From NCBI GenBank assembly GCA_013180625.2, contig SNVD02009519.1, positions 3,252,501-3,316,500 on the forward strand: 64,000 nt of DNA, in the 5' to 3' direction. How positions within the stretch are numbered: position 1 is the stretch's first letter; every line of letters starts with the position of its first letter. The translations under genes and the position numbers were made by a program. Positions 12,546-24,704 of the stretch are shown one piece after another. The notes under the pieces were generated by a model. It ran no database searches, was not told the DNA's origin, and was given only the letters and a program-made list of their open reading frames with translations. This DNA comes from Boswellia sacra. Lineage: Eukaryota; Streptophyta; Magnoliopsida; Sapindales; Burseraceae.

Positions 12546-13777
12546 ATATGATTAGCGCTTCTTATCGCCCCCACCTGCCCCCAAAAGAAAAAAAGTGATC
12601 TCTTTCTCCTCTCCTTTTTAATATTTTGCTTCAGATATATGGGGTCTTAGGAGGCAGATGTTTCTTTTGTCATCTTCATTCACTAAATCAGCATTCTTCG
12701 AATTTTTGCTTTGGTCAGCTACGGGAAAATTGTCACAAATGATAGGAGGATACCTAAGCTAACTGTTTTATCCATTATCTGCGAGTCTCTGACCTCGCAT
12801 TTAATCTGCTCTGACATTTTTGTGATATTTTGCTTAACAGATAAAAGGCTTTCATTTGAAGTGAGATTGCTCACATACTATGGTGAGATAGCAACATCAT
12901 AGTGTGGTGGAGACCCAGCTCAATGTTGATGTTCATTTTTGTAGTCTGTAGATAGAATTGTATGTAAAAAATATCATATCTCGGTTGAATGTAATTATTT
13001 TCTCTCTTTGATCTATTTAAAGCCAGGATCCAGTGTAATTAACAGCAAAATCTTATTTGTTTGCGTGTCGCTGGAACCAGCTAATTTGTTCTGTTAACTT
13101 GTAATGATATGCAAGTGAAAAAAAAAATGAAGATTGAAGAGTATTTTCTCCATTTGCGTTTGTGATGTTCCTGCTTTTTCTTTTCGATCTTTAATATCGA
13201 CACCCTGACCAATGGCTGTCCTGAATTTCTAAATGAAATGGGCTAGTGCAACGCATTTTTTTTTCCCTTCAAAAACAAGTTTAGTTACCGGATTCGTGTC
13301 TTCTGTAATCTTTGGCATTTCTTTACTTAATTATGCTCTTTAGTAGAAGGAAAGCTGTGTTAGATTTTAATGGATATATCCATTTATGTTACTTATTCTC
13401 AACATATACAACAGTTTCCCCAACCATTGACAATGTTTTTGGTTTAACAATGTAAAAAACTCAAATTAAGCTCGAAGTGTATGAATTAGGAATGTTTAAA
13501 AGAATTCGTGCGTATTTTCTTCTTAATATGAAACTGTGGTTGGCTGGCAGCATTGACCTAATATGACTCAGTTGTAAACAGACTTTTATCGGCCAAATCA
13601 TGCCAATCTTTTGAGCCAGATTGTGTTAGGTAATGATTTTCAGAAACAGTTGAATGAATACCTGTTGCAAATTCTTTTCTAATTACTTATCCAGAAATTC
13701 TCATCCTCACCCAGCAAATAATATGAAGGTAGAATTATGCAAAAGCACTGGCGGTTTAACCATTAATACACATAGGA
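12546..13777. other. MSH3 3' region and spacer
   Basis: Holds the probable MSH3 3' UTR, with an open stretch 12711-12902 that could be an alternative terminal exon, followed by AT-rich spacer. No independent gene seen. Confidence 0.4.
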
Positions 13778-14482
13778 CATATTTGGTACGTGACATTGTA
13801 TAGTATAGTATTGTATTGTATTATATAGCATTGCATTATATAGTATTAAAAATGATGTTATGTCAAAATTACATAGTATTTGGTATACTCATGTATTGTA
13901 TTAATTTGTACAAAAAAGTAAGAATTTTTTTTCAAAAAAGATATACAAAGTATAAATATATTTTTAGTTTATTTATAAAATTAGTTATTTAATAATTTAT
14001 CGACCAGCTGCTAATTGTTGAAAAAATTACTTGAGGTCCAATGCATTTGACCTGTTAGACAATTTGAGTTTATGGTGGCATCCTAAGTACCAATTGATCC
14101 AACGGAAGCAGTGGACCTCTTGTATCATCCAATGGGAGCAGTAACTTTCTTCATCCCTTCTTCATTTTTAGAAAATAAATTTTAAAATAAATTTGATTTT
14201 ATAATTTATCTGTTAAATACATCTTTATTTATTTTAAAAATTAGAGGGTATTATTAGATATATAGAATTTTATAGAGATAATTTTAACATTTTTTATTAG
14301 TGTTATACAATGTAATGCTAATGTTATGGATTAGCTTTACATAATTTAATACAATATTGATGCATCTAAAGGTTGTACTTTATATTAATTAATACTATAC
14401 TAAATTAGGACCAAACATACGTATTACACAATTTAATACAATATAGTAAAATAGTACTATATAGTGTCGTGCACCAAACATG
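13778..14482. mobile_element. MITE-like element between MSH3 and GEN1
   Basis: Left end (13778-13830) catatttggtacgtgacattg and right end (about 14435-14482), read in reverse catgtttggtgcacgacact, match as imperfect inverted repeats continuing into TATAGTA/ATACAATA-rich arms. There is no coding capacity in about 705 bp. The TTTGGTRCRYGACA-type ends resemble non-autonomous DNA transposons; superfamily is unresolved because I see no clean target-site duplication. It sits within about 10 bp of the GEN1 stop codon and may supply its 3' UTR. Confidence 0.6.
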
Positions 14483-14492
14483 CTCATATAAC

Positions 14493-17400
14493 TCAAATGC
14501 CATCTCTAATGTTGGCTAGGAACAACCTTAGCTCTCTTGCCTTCCTCTCATGCTCAGGTGATCTTTCAGTTTCTGAATCACTTAAATTTATAACACTAAT
14601 TTGTTGATTATTCATTCGCCGAGTTCGACAACGTACTGGTGAAGGGCTCACAAGATCTATGATTTCACTTTTCGCAATCATTGCCCCAGTTGGGTACGAA
14701 GGCATTGTGGCATTGCCATCAGCATTGCTTTCTGACTCTCCATCTAATTGGTCTTGCCTTAAAAAAACAACTTTAGTAGCCGCATTCCTGTTTTCTAACG
14801 TCTCTGTTACACTTTGAATGACACTGCTTTCTGATTCGATATCAAGCAACAGATCTTGGAGTTTTTGATCAATTTCTGCCACACCTGATCTGGGTTTTGG
14901 AGCTCTAGGTTTCCTTAATCTTGCTGGAGCTCTTTTCTCCTCAAACTCCACTATCTTTTCAGGACAAGCTCTACACGCAAACAAGTCTAAAAATCAGAAG
15001 AAACATTTTGCAACACTGAAGTATGTAAATGTTAAAACTGAGAGAATAATATTAAATAATGAAGATAACTATGAAGATAAATCTCTAGAAAGTTTATAAT
15101 AGAACTAAGGGTGATCTTTAACAAACTGTCTATTTTGTGAGCCTAATATTGGACACATGTTAAGAGCATTAACTAAAGAACTCATTGCATAGTATTACCA
15201 AGTTTAAATTGCAAAGGGACAACACAAGAATCCACATTCTACCCACAAAGTATCAGATTAAAAGAAAAATGTTGACTCAACCACAAACGTAATCTTTCTT
15301 CTTGTTGCAAACAATACCTGAGCCAAATTTAGTTCCCAAACATGAGTATATCAGTATGTAACATAACCCAATAATTTAACATCATTTAATTACAGAAGCA
15401 ACATAAAAATATGTGAGATAAGGTAATCCCTAGCAGAACATCAATATAAAAAAATTACTTGAAGGAGTGTAACAGGCTGACTTAACATATAAAATCACCT
15501 ATCCTAATTTAATCACACAATTAGGTAAAGCAACGCAATATATTTATAACCAGTAGATAATGTATATGACAATAGCAGTATTGATAAATGATAACCAGGA
15601 AATACTACCTCTTTATGAGATCTGCTGGAACCACAGAACTCTTAAGGTCATACGTCTCTTCCCATGAAACCTCGAAGCATTCTGTTCCCTGAACTTTTCG
15701 GCACTTAATAATTCCCGTTACAGGGCATTTAACTGGTATCTGTAATTGACAAAATTTTGCCAGTTGCATAACAAGACAGTGAGCTCAATTCAAAGACAAA
15801 CATGCCAGAACCAAAACTGATATCTGTCATTACTCCACAGAAATTTATATGCAAACGAAGAGTTGTGGAACAAGATTGTATAACGAGCATGCAGACACAA
15901 ATTGCATCAATTATATGCTAAACAAATTAATAAGGGAGGTTTGGATACATCATGTGAACAGATGTACTTTACAAAATGTCTTAATGAGTCTGCCTCGTTT
16001 CTTCTTTTTGCAGTTCAACAGAAATAATCAAAGTGCTTGGACTACAAAGTGATTATTGTTGTGGCCAAGATATTATGTAGAAAATTATGCCCATGCCCGG
16101 AGGTTGATGATGTGCAACAAAATTGTCTACAGTTATATTGCAGGTCGTACTCAATAAAGACCTAAAAAGAAGGTAAAAATGAGTGCAGATTTCAGCAAGA
16201 CCAGTCCACTTCTCCGGCAGCAGTTGGAATAAGAACATTTTTTCTTAAAAATTTTTTTGGTAAACTCATGAATGGCATCTTTCAATGGTAAACTGTCAAC
16301 ACAAACACTTTTTTCCAATCTAAGAATGAGTCTAAAAATTGCATTTGATAGCATAATCAACTATTACAGGAGAACCCCTCATAGTGGTCAAGCTTTTGAA
16401 AGAGTGGTAATAGCAAGCATTGCATTTGGAAAGGAGATTTTTGAGAAGCATTTCAACAAAATTAGACTAGAAAAACAATGGTGATACAGATAAGTACCTT
16501 GTGTAGTGAAAATTTAGCTCCTGTTGATGAAGTCGAACACAAATTGGCAAATCGCCGCAAGTCTCTTTCAGCAATCTTTGGAAGGATATACTCATCTGTA
16601 CTATTGATCAAAAGTAAGATAGAATATACAAGGATGACTCAACAAAACTTCTGTGTTTGGCTAAAAAAAAAAAAAGGTGAATGAAAAGTGCAGATGGAGG
16701 TTTGAAGACGCAGTTAATGATATTAAGATACTTAAGGACAACATAAAATGCTTCTCTATAAGATCAAAAAAAACCTTCCACAAAGAAATCAAGTAGTGTT
16801 CCTTAATTTGAAAATCTCCAAACTCAAGGTTTTAATTCGAATCTTTGATACTTTAAATGTAAAATTTCAAGAATTTTGACAAGTTAAAAAGATATAATAA
16901 CCGATATCTTGACTTCACTTTAAGAAAGTATAAGTTATAACAAATTCAAACGCTGACAAACTTGCCCCCATGAAACGAAATTAGCTGTTCTAAAATGCTA
17001 ATGGCAGAAAAATAAACTATCGTTTACATGTGATTATGTTAAGCACACTTGACTAATAAATTATATGATACTAGCATAACGTTCTTCCAGCTGCATATAA
17101 GCTTAATAACATGTGTGCCAGCAAGCAGAATAAAAACAAAAAAGCACCTGTTTTCTCAGGAGGCCACTCAAAGAACTGCAAACATATATCATGAAGTTGG
17201 GTACGCATAAATGGATGCTGAGCAAGTACCCTATTGAAACAAGAGACAAATTCACATCAGAAATGTTACAAGATGCATTTATATTAACTTTTTAAGCTTT
17301 TGGCAATATCATGAACATATTCTCTCTGAGACTCCTGTCTCTCTTCTTTGATCTTACCAGGAATGTCTACACTTCTGACAATTACAGTTTACCATACTCC

Positions 17401-20400
17401 AGAAAATGTAAAAAGGGAACAATACAAGATGTCACCACTCCCAGAACATGAACATGCACACTTGTAGAATCTTTGTGTATGAGTAAGGGCGGGGAATAGG
17501 AATTTAGTACAAAAGTGAAGTCGGGGAAAGAAAACTGATCAAAAGAAGGGAAAATAAATGCCAAAAACATAATATTGACAATAGCTGGTAAATAACAATA
17601 GCAGCAGCATAGTAAGAAATTTGACCTGTGGACAGCATCGGAGTCTGCCGAGTGGCACTTTGGCTTTAAATATGCATCAATCACTTCCAAAAATCGATTC
17701 TCCGTTTGTGAATAATGATCACTTCCTATCATTACCATCGAGTATTTTAAAAACAATTAGTAAGCAGCATTTTTTCTCTTTCAAGAAGGTCAAACATGAA
17801 ATTGATAATGTCCATGAACAGCTAGTGTTAACATTTTACATGTTTCAGCGGAAATCCGTGCAAGTTGCCACTGTACCAATCTAAATTTCTAATAATTCTT
17901 CAAATTTAGAATAACACTAGAAGCATATTCATCTAATCAAGTACCACTATTAAATTGAATAACATAATATTGAAGTCAATTTTACAAATTTGTTGATGCA
18001 CAAATTCCTGATGGTCAGAATATGGGAAACCAGATGACAGGTGGTTGATTCCAACACACCGAAAATCTCCTAAAGAGAAAAGCTCTCAACTATAAAAAGA
18101 TCAAGAGCGATACAGTGTATTGAGAAATATGAATATCTTAAACTTGAAATAGTAAGGTTTACTTAGCCAAGAGATAAATTAATCCAGATAGTAAAAGTCA
18201 GTTGTATCCAACTATAGTGTTCCTTTTGAGATGGCCAAAGTTATCTTCCAAGTATGGAATGACCATCCTTGAAGAGATCTAGAAAGAGTTCAAAGCGATG
18301 ATCATCTGGAAAAGTTCAACATACTTAACCCATCATGTCACAGGGCAACATTCCACTAAGGTTATGTCTGCCAACGCACAAGTCTTTTTACTTTCAATGG
18401 GTGATCGCTCTCCTCATGAGATGGCGCTGTTGGCCATCCCCCAATGTAGCAACCAATTGAATGGTGCCTTAAGCTAATATGTGCTTGTTTTAGAGATACC
18501 CTCTAAGAACATCTTCACAATTTCCTCCCATTTAAGATCTTCTCTTTTCTCAACATACAATCTCACTCCATAATCCCTACAAGTTGTTTTTACTTAAAGT
18601 GAAAGTGAGGGGTAAAGAGCTCTATTTATGTGTGGCCCCCACTCAATCTCAACCATACATATAGAACCCATTCAAAGTTTCAAACTGTACCACATTAAAT
18701 GCATAAACTCCCAATGGTAGGCAACGCACATTTGTATAATACGGTGTTATTCTAGCCACCTCAAAAGGAGCACCATAGCTGGATACAGTTATCTCCTACT
18801 GTTCGAGTCTCATAATAGAACCCTTGCCTATATAAACCCTCATATTCCAAGCTCAAGGCATGCATATTTCCCAATATATTTTCTCTCTAGATTTTTCTAC
18901 ATTTGATAACTCTCTTTAAAGGGTTTTCGTCAGCACCCTGACCATTTTTTTTCTCTGCAGTTCTCAACCCCTGCAATTACCATACAATCCCCTATCTACC
19001 CATCTCCCATATAGTGGTAACTCAAAATTCTTGCATCAATAGTTGGTATAATTGGTAGGTATGTTTATATTGACACTCTATATGGTACCAATATAAGCAT
19101 AACCCTAATTGTTGTCGACTTAGAGGTGAGACTTATCCCATATTGGTTGGTGAAGCATGTAAATTGTGTCTTAAAAAAGGGGGTTAACTCCTGTTCGCTT
19201 TAGGTGTTAACTTGCACGGATTTATCCTTCAAAAGGATCCTTATTCATCAACCACTGAGAGATAAGTCCTACCCTTAATCGAATCCCCAACAAGCAGCCC
19301 TAGCCCTCATAGGTTTGTCCTTAAAAAAGGATCTCATGTGGAAAGGGTTAGCCTCTTCTTTATAAGGCATAACCTATCCTGGGTTTCGACAAATTTTCTT
19401 GGCAAGATAGTCCCAACAATAAGCTCCAAGGTTCAATTGCCCATATTCTGACAATTCAGAATTTGTTCATCAATAAAATTCTTTAGGAAATGAATCATAC
19501 TTAATTTGGAAAAGTTTTACAAGTCATCTCAAGATTCAATATGCATTTTTTTTTAATTTCTAGATGTTAAGCTAAATTCTGGCCATTCCATCAAGTGAAC
19601 TCAAAAATTCATTTAAGACATGATAGAAGAAGGTTTCTTTATTCACCATAAAAATTCCTTGAATTCCTAGCCTTTTTCACCAGAGACAGTCCCTCTGATG
19701 CAATTTGTTGAAGAACAACATTTTCTCCAATGGATCTAACAATACGGCATGCTGACTCCTACAGTGAGGGGTAAATTTGCACAACATAAGCAATATTCTG
19801 ATCTGATAGTCAATTGAAAAATGATGATACTAATAATAAAAATTACAACCATATTTTAAAAGTAGAGAATAGAACCATACTGGGCCCAGACCATGTACTC
19901 CCTTCGAATAATCACTGCCAAGAAGAAGGGCTAGGGTAATCTGAAGATCACAAAATAATTACAGGAGGTCCACTCTCAGTAATGGAATAAACAATATAGA
20001 AATATGTTCAGTTAGGAGCTTCAGTTACATTAGAGAAATGCATTTATCTGGTTTAAACCCTTTCTACGCACTACTATTACAGACAAAGGTACAGAAGAAA
20101 CTCATAAAAAATCTGCCTGGAGAGGGGAAAAGTAATAAACCAATTTTTTCAATAAGCAGCTTCAAGAAATATAAAAACTTACCAATGAGTTTCTTCCAAG
20201 TCCAAGTTTTCTCTGTATATCAACCATTTCATAACAAACAACATGGCCTCCTTGCCCTAATACCCTAAGTAATGGTTAGCTATATTGGAATTGATCAAAG
20301 AAATGATCATTAAGTGACTCTAAGAACAAAAGTGTCCCCATCCACTAACCAAGGCAAATGTCTCTGTATACTGTCTTGGCACCAAAAAGAAAGATATCCG

Positions 20401-21834
20401 AATCTGATGAGAAACATCCATCCTGACAATAAAAATAATGATGAAAAAACTAGTAAAGAAAATTGCTTTCATTTGTAAATTTTACATTGATTTTAGACAA
20501 CTCCAACTTGCTTATTAGAAAAGAAAAGAAAAGAAGACATCCTTCTTACACATAATGATTCCAAGTTTAATAATGCGCATTGTGCTTCAGCTTCCTCAAT
20601 CCTAAGTTTGGAGAAGGGAGAAAATGAGAATTAGTCCTGGATTTTCCATTACAAAACTACGAAAACCAAAAGGCATCTAAAATATCTATTTACAGAACCA
20701 TTTGTTATTACATTAGAGATGCTATTATCAAATCTAAAATTTTTGACATTAGATTTTGTTGGGTTATGGAGCTTTTCTGTTTTCTTGCCTAACTGCCTAG
20801 TTAGACGACAAGGAGTAGGCCTCTCCACCACAACTCTGCTGAGGAGATGGGGATGCAATCCCATGTATTTGAAACTTTATCAAGCGAATTAACTGACTAG
20901 AGTCATTCTAGCAAATGAGAAAAACTAAAGTTTTACCAGAATTACCCATCCAAGCAAGGAACTCCTAATGCAAGTCCAAGAGCTTTTGCCTCTTTAATCA
21001 TGCAAGAGAACTCAGATCCCATATTTCTTCGACGCGATGACAACTTATCTCTGTTAGTCTCATCCTCAGTAACCTGCGTTTCATCAATCAACATAGTTAG
21101 CAACTGTACGAGTACTCCAACTAAAATCCAATCAAAAGAGATAAAAAAGATAAATAATGATAACATTGAATCACAAGGTTGGCCACCTCAGAGCGTGAGT
21201 TCAAGCGCCTCCTATAAGTGGATAATTTGATGGCAGGAATTGACCCATCTAAACACAACAAAGATTTACAAAAATTATGTTAAAGTTGTGATTCAAAATA
21301 TAATAAATCATGCACAGTTTTCTACTCAATGATTGGGTCAAGAAATTTATATCAAGTTTGAAGCGTACAAATTGCTTTCACCATGTGCGCATATATAAAA
21401 AAATGCTTCAAGAAAAACAATCACTTTAATCCCAAAAATGTTTTCAACTATTTCAATAAAAAAAAAATCAAAACAAAGCAAAGTTAAAACAATAACCATA
21501 ATTCAACTAATTAAGATTAAAAAAATAATAAATTATTACCAGTAACGAAAATGAGGGTACAGTTCAAAGCAATGAGAGGCCTGAGGCGGTGAAAGAGAGC
21601 CCTGAGATAGACGTTGTGGCTTTGGGGACAGTGAGACTTGTTAACCTTTTTAAGTTGCACAATCCAACAAGAGAGATCTATGCACAACCTCTTGTTCCTG
21701 ATCAGAGAAGTAAGTAAGGAACACATGAAGAAGAGACGAAACGAGTTTTGTTATTGAAAAACTTACTGGAGATGGTGAAGTGGAAGAGTATTCTTGCATG
21801 GTTCAAGAATTTCCCATAAATGCTTCACTCCCAT
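14493..21834 (-). CDS. GEN1: Flap endonuclease GEN-like 1 (Holliday junction resolvase), 14 exons
   Basis: XPG/Rad2-family nuclease that cleaves flaps and Holliday junctions. Exons (minus): 21834-21767, 21697-21540, 21248-21187, 21073-20946, 20601-20550, 20422-20350, 20256-20183, 19940-19881, 19758-19647, 17725-17626, 17230-17148, 16595-16498, 15739-15609, 14970-14493; phases close, giving about 558 residues. Evidence: XPG-N start MGVKHLWEILEPC with CIDLSCW; XPG-I acidic clusters IEEAEAQ and SSDSDIFLFGAK; helix-hairpin-helix region GSDYSKGVHGLGP; a chromodomain-like segment VKCPVTGIIKCRKVQG..FEVSWEE; and a basic, disordered C-terminus with two SUMO-interaction-like motifs. The exon 9 end is inferred from phase, and a short linker exon may be missed in the 1.9-kb intron, which holds an inserted repeat (17991-19473). 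Relatives are somewhat longer (about 600). Confidence 0.92.
17991..19473. mobile_element. Non-coding inserted element in GEN1 intron with inverted ends
   Basis: The left end ttgatgcacaaattcc...gtcagaatatggg and the right end (reverse) ttgatgaacaaattct...gtcagaatatggg form an imperfect inverted repeat of about 34 bp. A third copy of the same end type (cccatata...attcttgcatcaa) lies at about 19007-19042, and a TATA motif CCTATATAAACCCTC at about 18829 precedes it by some 200 bp. This looks like a composite or foldback of LTR-like ends. There is no coding sequence, so family assignment is open. Confidence 0.5.
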
Positions 21835-23734
21835 GTTTTCTGTAGAGTCAACAGTTCGACTCAGACACTGACGCTCACTTTCAAGACCTCTCTCTCTCTT
21901 TAGAGAGAGAAATTCGTAGATTGAATTTGAATTTGAAAAACAGTGACATTGTATTGTTTACCGCTACGACTTGGATCCGCCGAGTGCCGCTTGTTGAGCA
22001 AAGGCAACCGTTAAAATGCGACGTCGTTTCTGTCCAGACAGTGGTACAGAAATGATAATAAGAGGGCAACGACGTCCTTTTATTTTTTTTATTTTTCTTT
22101 TGCCCGCTGTTAGCTTTCTTTTTTTACTTACCAAGCTCTTGGCGTTGAAATGAGCTATTTCTTTTTAAAAAAATAGACGTTCGAGTCAATTTTCTATTTA
22201 AATACTAAGGCTCTCTTCTTTTATGAATTCAAATCCTGTTTTTTGTGCTACACATTTTCTAATATAATTTACATTCAATCTCAACCACATATTCTTTTCA
22301 AAATTCAAAATAATTCAAAATCACCACATATTCCTAAATTCAATTGAAAACAAAAATACTAGATTCATAAAAGAACATACCTTAAATTTACTGCATGTGT
22401 TTGCTTTCAAAACTTAAGAAAAAATTTTGATCAGTTTTTATTTTTTTAAATTTTAAAAACATATGCAGTGGATATTAAATTGAAATGTATTGATAAATAT
22501 ATGTTTTCAAAAAAGTTATTTTTCTAAAAATGAAAAAAACGTAACTTCTTTTTGCAAGCTTTTATATTTACTTAACACAAAACATTTGTCATGTTTAATA
22601 ATCCACCACATTTTTAGTCATCTCACCCATCTCACATTATAACTATTAACGCTATCAAGATGATGAGTAAACCAACGCAATAACTAAATATTGTATTTGA
22701 CAGATTGATATTTGGTTAGGCGCTCAAAACAATATTTTTTAGTTTTTATATACATTTGTATAATTGAGTATTGTTGTTAATTACTAAATGAGGGGACAAA
22801 AAAGGGGCAAGCAAAAGAAATGTCCAATTTGTTATGTAACAATTCATTCTTTTTCAACGTCATCACAGCTTCCAAGTTGGTGGGCGTAAGGCAGGTTTAC
22901 TTGTTTTGTTACGTCCTTAGTGACAGGTTTGGCTGATTTTGCACCATAAAATACAGTTTGTACAAAACGTTTTACAGCCTTCCATCCTGTACCGCCAATA
23001 AGGAGAAACTGGTACTTCTTGTCCTCCAGGTTTCAACAAGTCTTCTTCCCCACATTCTGAGATCCAACTTAAATGAATATGAAAATATTGTTAGATTTGG
23101 ACCAGTTTAATCTAAATGTTACAAAGCGGAGCATCTGGTGAGTGGTGATGTAAAGAACAAGAATATTTGTGGTACATTGTGATCTACACCACTTCTATTT
23201 TAAGGGAAGGACGAACAAGTTGAACCTGTGCTTCATAGGTTTTGATTTTAGCAAGAAACTTGTACATGAACAGAGGAGGAGCAGAAACTGTGCAAAGATT
23301 GATACAACCGTAACAATTTGTAACAGGGTACTGACCTGCCCAGAAGCAATAGTTTCCGCAATGAGGAGCTGATTTGCCAGCAGTGGCTAGAAAGTGATGT
23401 AAAGAAGGAAAGAACTTTAACCCTGTGTCGAGCATTGCATAATCTAATCCACAATAGAGGGAGATTATGGATTACAATTCCATGAGACAAACTCCTATAG
23501 TCCTATTTATCAGAGAGTAGTAGCTCGCCAAATACTCAAACAACATAAACTACATAAGTTCACTCTGAACCCCAAAGTATGATTTCCGAATTTATTTTTA
23601 GATAAATAAACATCAAAGCAGATCTTAAACAGTAGTTTTTCCTAGGATAGCAAAGTGAACTTCACAACATACATGTAAGGCAGACACCATTACTCTCTTT
23701 CAGCACCTTCAGGAATTAATATAGTTTGATTTGG
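21835..23734. other. Spacer between GEN1 and MSBP1
   Basis: The first about 250 bases hold the GEN1 5' region, with a CT/GA-rich tract (21887-21911) and two GACGTC/ACGTC cores at about 22020 and 22069. The rest is AT-rich. 22844-23030 and 23184-23490 are open in several frames on the minus strand but match nothing I recognise and have no consistent exon structure. The last bases before 23735 are MSBP1 3' UTR. Confidence 0.35.
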
Positions 23735-24704
23735 CTACTCCTCCTTCACGGCATCAGTAGCAGATGGGGTTTCCTCAGCTTTAACAGGTGCACTTTCTGA
23801 CGGACCATCTTCAGCAGGCTTAGATACATCTACTTCTTTAGCGTCTGCGGATTCACGGGTGGTTGCCTCGCCATCTGTAACTGGAACTTCGCTCTTTATA
23901 GTTCCAACCTTAACATACTTGCTCATGAACTTGTATTCCCAATCCTGCAATGCCTCCAATTCAAATGGACCAAGACCTGAGATATCACCAGTCAAGTCTT
24001 TCTCCTCAAAAGACATCTTTGCAAGAGCTCTGCTAGCATCCTTCCCGGCAAACAGCGCATAAGGCCCGCCAGGTCCATAAAACATCCTACACAAAAAAAA
24101 AAAAAAAAAAATTGAATCATTGTAACAATCATAAATTTCAACCCAACTTCAACTTATCATAAAAGAATTATACATGAAAGTATTGTGATAATATAAGTTC
24201 ATTTGATGCATTTCCTTGTATTATATTATGCTAGATTAAGATAGATTAATTTAATGAAATATTTTCTAGGGTTAATTGCACAGTACTAGAACAAAATGAA
24301 TAAAAGTACAAGCCAAAGCATACCAGATACACAAATCACCAATCAAAAACTTCAAAAAGAAAAACCAAAAAAGAAAAGAAAAGAAAAAGTTACCTGCTTT
24401 GAGAAACATCGTAGATCTGGCTCTTGATGGCCATGAGAAGAGGCTTCTTGGGATCTGAGCCATCGTACTGTTTGAGCTCCTCCTCGGTGATCTCACCGAG
24501 CTGGACAGGAGGTGGCAGAGGCTCCGTCTGCTCATCCAAGTGTCTGGATCTCGGTGGGTAATCACTCACAGAGGGCCCAAACAGCCCCGATAGCACGTAA
24601 TAAACAGCCCAAAGTAACGCAAGAACGGTGAAGAAAGTCGCCGGCGACAGCCCTGTGTAGACCGTTATTGCCTCCTTGAGAGTCTCCCACAGTTGCAGAG
24701 CCAT
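23735..24704 (-). CDS. MSBP1: Membrane steroid-binding protein 1 (MAPR family)
   Basis: Membrane-associated progesterone-receptor-type, cytochrome-b5-like protein of the plasma membrane/ER that binds steroids and haem. In Arabidopsis it dampens brassinosteroid signalling, and it has been linked to cytochrome P450 scaffolding in lignin synthesis. Exons 24704-24394 and 24086-23735 give 220 residues, the length of the Arabidopsis protein. ATG 24704 opens MALQLWETL; an N-terminal membrane segment (FFTVLALLWAVYYVLSGLF, about residues 24-42) precedes a cytochrome-b5-like domain with ITEEELKQYDGSD, IYDVSQSRMFYGPGGPY and LFAGKDASRALA. The tail is acidic, rich in Glu, Ser and Ala, ending DAVKEE. The intron splits the domain at QSR/MFY. 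Start choice: an upstream in-frame ATG exists at 24839, but the family begins at MALQ. Confidence 0.95.

Noticed and set aside
22844..23032. Coding-looking minus-strand segment (GGTGWKAVKRFVQTV...)
   Set aside because: At least two other frames over the same bases are largely open too, no start or partner exons fit, and no family is recognised.
23184..23490. Overlapping minus-strand ORFs of 80-83 codons
   Set aside because: Two frames open at once, no homology recognised, no splice or promoter context.
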